A DNA stretch of 34,311 nucleotides from Balneolaceae bacterium. GTDB lineage: Bacteria; Bacteroidota; Rhodothermia; Balneolales; Balneolaceae. Position 1 is the stretch's first letter, and every line of letters begins with the position of its first letter. This document shows positions 30,987 through 34,311 of the stretch, piece after piece. The notes under the pieces were generated by a model that made no database searches, was not told where the DNA came from, and saw only the letters and a program-made list of their open reading frames with translations. The translations under genes were made by a program, and so were the position numbers. Where the stretch lies: positions 1-34,311 of the forward strand of contig SKRC01000197.1 in the NCBI GenBank assembly GCA_007118695.1, given 5' to 3'.

Positions 30987-32129
30987 TTGTCTGGAATCTA
31001 TCTTCATATACCATTTTGCAAACAAGCCTGTTCGTATTGTGATTTCTACTTTGTCACTCGACAGGAGATACGTAAGGATTTTGTGAATCGCATATGCGAG
31101 GAGATCGACCGGTATGCAGCCACCCGCTACTCGGAAGAACCTGTTAAGACCATATATTTGGGCGGAGGCACTCCCTCCCTGCTTGAAGTCGGCGAGATTG
31201 AAAGGATTTTCATCCATATCGAAAAGGTTTTCCGGCTCGAACCGGAAGAAATCACCATGGAAATTAACCCCGATGATGTTACCGTAGATTACCTGAAGGG
31301 GTTGCGGTCGCTGGGGATCGACCGGGCAAGCATGGGGATTCAGTCGTTTGATGCCGACAGGCTGATATTTATGAACAGGGCTCATACCCCCGATGAAGCT
31401 CGTTTTTCACTTGAGGTGCTGAGCCGGGCCGGCTTCAGGATTTTTACCACAGACCTGATTTATGGCAATCCCGGCCAGGAAACAGAGGAACTGGAAGCTG
31501 ATATCGACCAGTTATTGGCGTTTGACCCGCCGCACATTTCTGCGTATGCGCTTACCATTGAACCCCGGACCCGGCTTGGGAAACAGGTTGAATTGGGCCG
31601 TTTAAACCCGGCCGATGATGATTTGGTTTCTGATCATATCGATCTGCTCAACGAAAAATTATCAGCAAATGGAATATACCGGTATGAAGTGAGCAACTAC
31701 AGCAAGCCGGGGTTCGAAGCGGTTCACAATGGAAGCTACTGGCGGCATGAGAATTATCTGGGGTTCGGCCCGTCATCGCACAGTTTTTGGTGGGATGATG
31801 AAAAAGGCGCCAGCCGCTGGAAATCGGAGAATAACATCAATCTGTATCTCAGCGAGCCATTTGAAGAGCTTTACATGGAAAAAGAAAATCTTCCGATGGA
31901 TGAGTTGGGTGAAGAAAGGCTCTTTTTGGGATTGCGAACCAGCGCAGGAGTAAGCTTGGATGAGCTTCATAACCGCTATGATTATCAGCTGAGCGCCAGG
32001 CAACGGGAATGGATCTCTCAAAAAAAGGATGAGGGCCTGTTGCAATTTGATAAGCAAATCATCGCGCTGACAGGCGATGGTGTTAAAATCGCCGACCATC
32101 TCATCGTGGAACTCTTGACAAGAAAATAA
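30987..32129 (+). CDS. hemW: Radical-SAM haem chaperone HemW
   Basis: 380 residues from TTG 30987. The protein starts SGIYLHIPFCKQACSYCDF with the radical-SAM CxxxCxxC cluster site (C11, C15, C18) at the position expected for HemW. Further markers: TIYLGGGTPSLLEVGEI, ITMEINPDDVT, RASMGIQSFDADRL, FTTDLIYGNPGQE, and the HemW C-terminal domain (YEVSNYSKPG; NGSYWRHENYLGFGPSSHSF). HemW is related to HemN but transfers haem rather than oxidising coproporphyrinogen. The open frame extends 50 codons upstream, but that part is low-complexity AT-rich sequence, so the TTG is preferred. Confidence 0.9.
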   Translation: MSGIYLHIPFCKQACSYCDFYFVTRQEIRKDFVNRICEEIDRYAATRYSEEPVKTIYLGGGTPSLLEVGEIERIFIHIEKVFRLEPEEITMEINPDDVTVDYLKGLRSLGIDRASMGIQSFDADRLIFMNRAHTPDEARFSLEVLSRAGFRIFTTDLIYGNPGQETEELEADIDQLLAFDPPHISAYALTIEPRTRLGKQVELGRLNPADDDLVSDHIDLLNEKLSANGIYRYEVSNYSKPGFEAVHNGSYWRHENYLGFGPSSHSFWWDDEKGASRWKSENNINLYLSEPFEELYMEKENLPMDELGEERLFLGLRTSAGVSLDELHNRYDYQLSARQREWISQKKDEGLLQFDKQIIALTGDGVKIADHLIVELLTRK

Positions 32130-32384
32130 AAGACAATTGCCGATTGATATCCTCCGCCCGGATATTTGCGGGCTGTCGGTTGAATAAGAATGGGTGCATT
32201 ACACTTTGCAAAACTCTGCCGGATAGCAAAAACACCTTGAAAAAGCCGGTAATGAATGCGCAAGCCTTAACTCCCCGACAGGAAGAGATTTCTCCTCGTC
32301 AACCGGTTCTACACCTTTACCTACTTTATACCTATTTTCCATGTTATATCTGCGCCCGTGAAAATTGAATAAATCATTTAACCC

Positions 32385-33650
32385 TTGGCTGACTTCGTAA
32401 AACCCGCGTTCATCGAAACAGAACCCGACTCTCATTTTCCAATTCAAAACCTTCCATTTGGCGTATTTGAACATCCCGTAACCGGTGAAGCCCGGTGTGC
32501 TACGGCAATTGGTAAATATTTGGCAGACCTCCGGGAACTTGAAGAACACAACCTGTTTGAGAATACAAAATTGCATGGAAAAAGGGCGTTTACGTTCTCC
32601 ACGCTGGACCTGTTTTTGTCTCTGGGAACCTCTGCCTGGAAAGAGGCGAGGGCAAGGCTGAAGGAACTGTTAACGGGAGATGATCCGGCACTTGAACGGG
32701 ATCCGGGATTGCGGGAAAAGGTATTTCATCTCAGGGAAGATGTAAAGATGCTGGTGCCGGTTAGAATCACAGATGTAACGGCTTCTCTGAACTCACTGTC
32801 TTACATAAAAAATTTGCAGTCCGTTTTCAATCAGGGGAAGGAGCTGGAACATAGACTGCAACAGATGCCGGTGCTCAGTCATGGAAGGCCGGCATCGGTT
32901 TTTATCAGCGGCACCGGTCTGAAGCGGCCTTACGGCCCGCGGCAGCTGCCGGGTGAGAAGAATCTGACCATCAGCCCGACTCGAATGCTCGATGTGGAAC
33001 TATGCACCGGCTTTGTTACCGGAAAAGGAAATCTTCAGGGGATGTCGATGTCGGTTAGAAAAGCGGAAGAGTCAATTTTTGGTCATCTGCTGGTTTTGAA
33101 CTGGATTGCCCGGGATTTTCAGGCTGGAAATGCAGATGATGTGAATCAGAAGCCGGGCTTTCATCTCATGAGCACGATCTCGCCCTGGATTGTGACATCC
33201 GATGCACTGGAACCGTTGCGAATTGATAAGGTGCAGGAAGAGGTCAGCATAATGCGCCATCTCCGGGCAAAAAAAGAACATCATTATGATATCCGGCTTG
33301 AGATGGTCATTGAATCATCACAGCAGGGTGAGCCCATTGCACTTACCGGTACAAATACCAGGTACCTGCACTGGAATCCGGCGCAGGAACTGGCCCATCG
33401 AACGGTTACCGGAGCCCGGGTAAACACCGGTGAGCTCTTTATTTCCGGCCCGGTCAGTGGTCCGGAAAGGGCTTGTTCCAGTTTAATGGAGATCACGGCA
33501 GACGGCAACGAGCTTTTGGTGTTACCCAACGGTGAAGAACGCATGTTCCTGCTTGATGGTGACAGAATCAGGGCCGGCGGATATGGTGAGGCCGGCGGCT
33601 ACAGGATCGGTTTTGGTGAAGTCAGCGGATATATCGAGGCCGCTTTTTAA
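32385..33650 (+). CDS. Fumarylacetoacetase homologue with degraded active site (candidate pseudoenzyme)
   Basis: 421 residues from TTG 32385 (the preceding in-frame codon is a stop), the same length as fumarylacetoacetase (FAH). It aligns along its whole length: SHFPIQNLPFGVF, AWKEARARLKELL, SHGRPASVFISGTGLKRP, MLDVEL, NWIARDFQ, STISPWIV, SGPVSGPE and FLLDGDRIRAGGY. However, residues that bind metal and perform catalysis in FAH are changed: D126 to A133, H133 to Y140, E201 to C207, D233 to N239 and K253 to F259/H260; only E199 (E205) is kept. Substrate contacts Y128, R142 and Y159 also differ. The fold is probably kept but FAH activity is unlikely. No other tyrosine-degradation gene is nearby. 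Confidence 0.85.
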   Translation: MADFVKPAFIETEPDSHFPIQNLPFGVFEHPVTGEARCATAIGKYLADLRELEEHNLFENTKLHGKRAFTFSTLDLFLSLGTSAWKEARARLKELLTGDDPALERDPGLREKVFHLREDVKMLVPVRITDVTASLNSLSYIKNLQSVFNQGKELEHRLQQMPVLSHGRPASVFISGTGLKRPYGPRQLPGEKNLTISPTRMLDVELCTGFVTGKGNLQGMSMSVRKAEESIFGHLLVLNWIARDFQAGNADDVNQKPGFHLMSTISPWIVTSDALEPLRIDKVQEEVSIMRHLRAKKEHHYDIRLEMVIESSQQGEPIALTGTNTRYLHWNPAQELAHRTVTGARVNTGELFISGPVSGPERACSSLMEITADGNELLVLPNGEERMFLLDGDRIRAGGYGEAGGYRIGFGEVSGYIEAAF

Positions 33651-33682
33651 TATGCCCTGCATTTCCCCAACTTATTGAGGGG

Positions 33683-33733
33683 AGATTCAACGCAGCTGAG
33701 GGGGAAATGCCGCTGAAAAACAGGGTGTGTTTT
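33683..33733 (+). repeat. Dispersed repeat, copy B
   Basis: Plus-strand copy of the element at 30700-30750, 33 bp after the FAH-like stop. It contains GAAAAACA-GGGTG-TGTTTTTC, a perfect terminator-like hairpin (33714-33734). The left part also takes part in a wider GCATTTCCCC/GGGGAAATGC inverted repeat (33659-33668/33701-33710) absent from copy A. The rest of the 263-bp gap to the next gene holds nothing I can support. Confidence 0.75.
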
Positions 33734-33913
33734 TCGAAGACTCCAATATTGGATCATAAAGAATTATAAATAATTAAGTTACATTACGTTTAACATTTTT
33801 ACTGTGAGATATCCGGGCAAGCTGTATCGCAGTTTTATACCAGTCAATTTTTCTCTATAGCCTCATCATCCATTTTCTCCCCCCTTCTATTCTCTTTTTA
33901 TGGATATATGCCA

Positions 33914-34311
33914 CTATTTTATGAGCATCATTTTTTTCGACGCCCTTTGATTGCCTGCAGTCAGCCGGTAGATATATACGCCACTGGCAAGGTCACGGGC
34001 TTCAAAGCTCAAATTATGATGGCCCTGTAGATAGTCGCGGTCAGTCAGCGTTCTGACGTGTCTGCCTAGGATATCAAAGATATCAATTCGAACCCCTTGG
34101 CTGCGGTTGACATAAAACTGGATGTTGGTAGCAGGATTAAACGGATTCGGGTAATTTTGGAAAAGGGTGATCTCCTCCGGAATCACACTTTCTGCCTGAA
34201 GGGTGTACCGGATCGATTCACCTTCGGGTTCCTCTCGGTTGATCAGCACCACACCAAGCTTTTGCAAATCTTCCCAAAGCCAGCGGGTTTCCAGTACACT
34301 CCGGGTACCCG
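33914..34311 (-). CDS. C-terminus of a secreted protein with FQNYPNPFNP-type sorting domain (partial)
   Basis: The frame is open to the window edge (so the 5' part lies outside) and ends at TAG 33914-33916. The last ~90 residues are the type IX secretion (Por) C-terminal sorting domain as seen in Balneolota: ITLFQNYPNPFNPATNIQF, VRIDIFDILGRHVRTLTD, HNLSFEARDLASGVYIYRL and KKMMLIK. Upstream residues (LETRWLWEDLQKLGVVLINR) belong to an unidentified domain. The product is exported across the outer membrane and attached or released there. Confidence 0.9.
   Translation of the reverse strand, partial: GTRSVLETRWLWEDLQKLGVVLINREEPEGESIRYTLQAESVIPEEITLFQNYPNPFNPATNIQFYVNRSQGVRIDIFDILGRHVRTLTDRDYLQGHHNLSFEARDLASGVYIYRLTAGNQRASKKMMLIK

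Noticed and set aside
1-34311. CRISPR arrays, prophage, insertion sequences, rRNA or tRNA genes
   Set aside because: No spaced repeats, transposase, integrase, structural phage proteins or recognisable RNA gene found on reading both strands.

Overview
The window looks like chromosome from an FCB-group bacterium, most likely Balneolota or a close relative. The best marker is the partial gene at the right edge (33914-34311, minus), whose C-terminus has the FQNYPNPFNPATNI-type secretion sorting domain typical of Balneolota, Rhodothermota and Ignavibacteria. Lipobox lipoproteins, weak Shine-Dalgarno sites, an AraC/DUF6597 regulator and a twin-arginine TIM-barrel protein fit the same group. I see no rRNA, tRNA, transposase, integrase, CRISPR array or phage gene.

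Region 1 (about 1-17.3 kb) is an accessory zone of small stress, detoxification and regulatory genes mixed with gene remains. Genes that look intact: a DCC/DUF393 protein, a FosA-type fosfomycin transferase, two VOC proteins, AraC, MarR, an HMA-like protein followed by a 47-residue membrane protein, ParDE, DUF1697, an MDR oxidoreductase, two small membrane proteins, a TIP30-like Rossmann protein and a tandem pair of secreted barrel-like paralogues. Among them lie at least ten broken or chimeric genes. These include an in-frame GNAT::GrpB fusion, an AlkD-family gene with an amber stop and a frameshift, a toxin cut after 20 codons, a frameshifted serine hydrolase, a DUF4386 gene with an early ochre stop plus a second DUF4386 tail, and pieces of Crp/Fnr, ArsR, VOC, AraC, outer-membrane barrel, S41 peptidase and nucleoside deoxyribosyltransferase genes. 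Most junctions join the 5' part of one gene to the 3' part of another in the same direction, as deletions between co-directional genes would.

Region 2 (17.3-27.3 kb) is quieter. It holds a divergent pair of exported xylose-isomerase-like TIM-barrel proteins, mreB, an unrecognised 218-residue protein, an 831-bp gap with a strong hairpin, a stand-alone receiver domain, and a co-directional SDR / aldehyde dehydrogenase / AcuI-like reductase set that probably handles lipid-derived alcohols, aldehydes and enoyl compounds. An alpha/beta-hydrolase relic closes it.

Region 3 (27.5-34.3 kb) is dense and mostly rightward: an M28 lipoprotein peptidase, a membrane-anchored DsbA-like protein with a gamma-carbonic anhydrase, hemW, and a full-length fumarylacetoacetase homologue. 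That last protein appears to have lost nearly all metal-binding and catalytic residues, so it is a candidate pseudoenzyme. The hemW-FAH segment is bracketed by two inverted copies of a roughly 50-bp repeat that contains a terminator-like hairpin.
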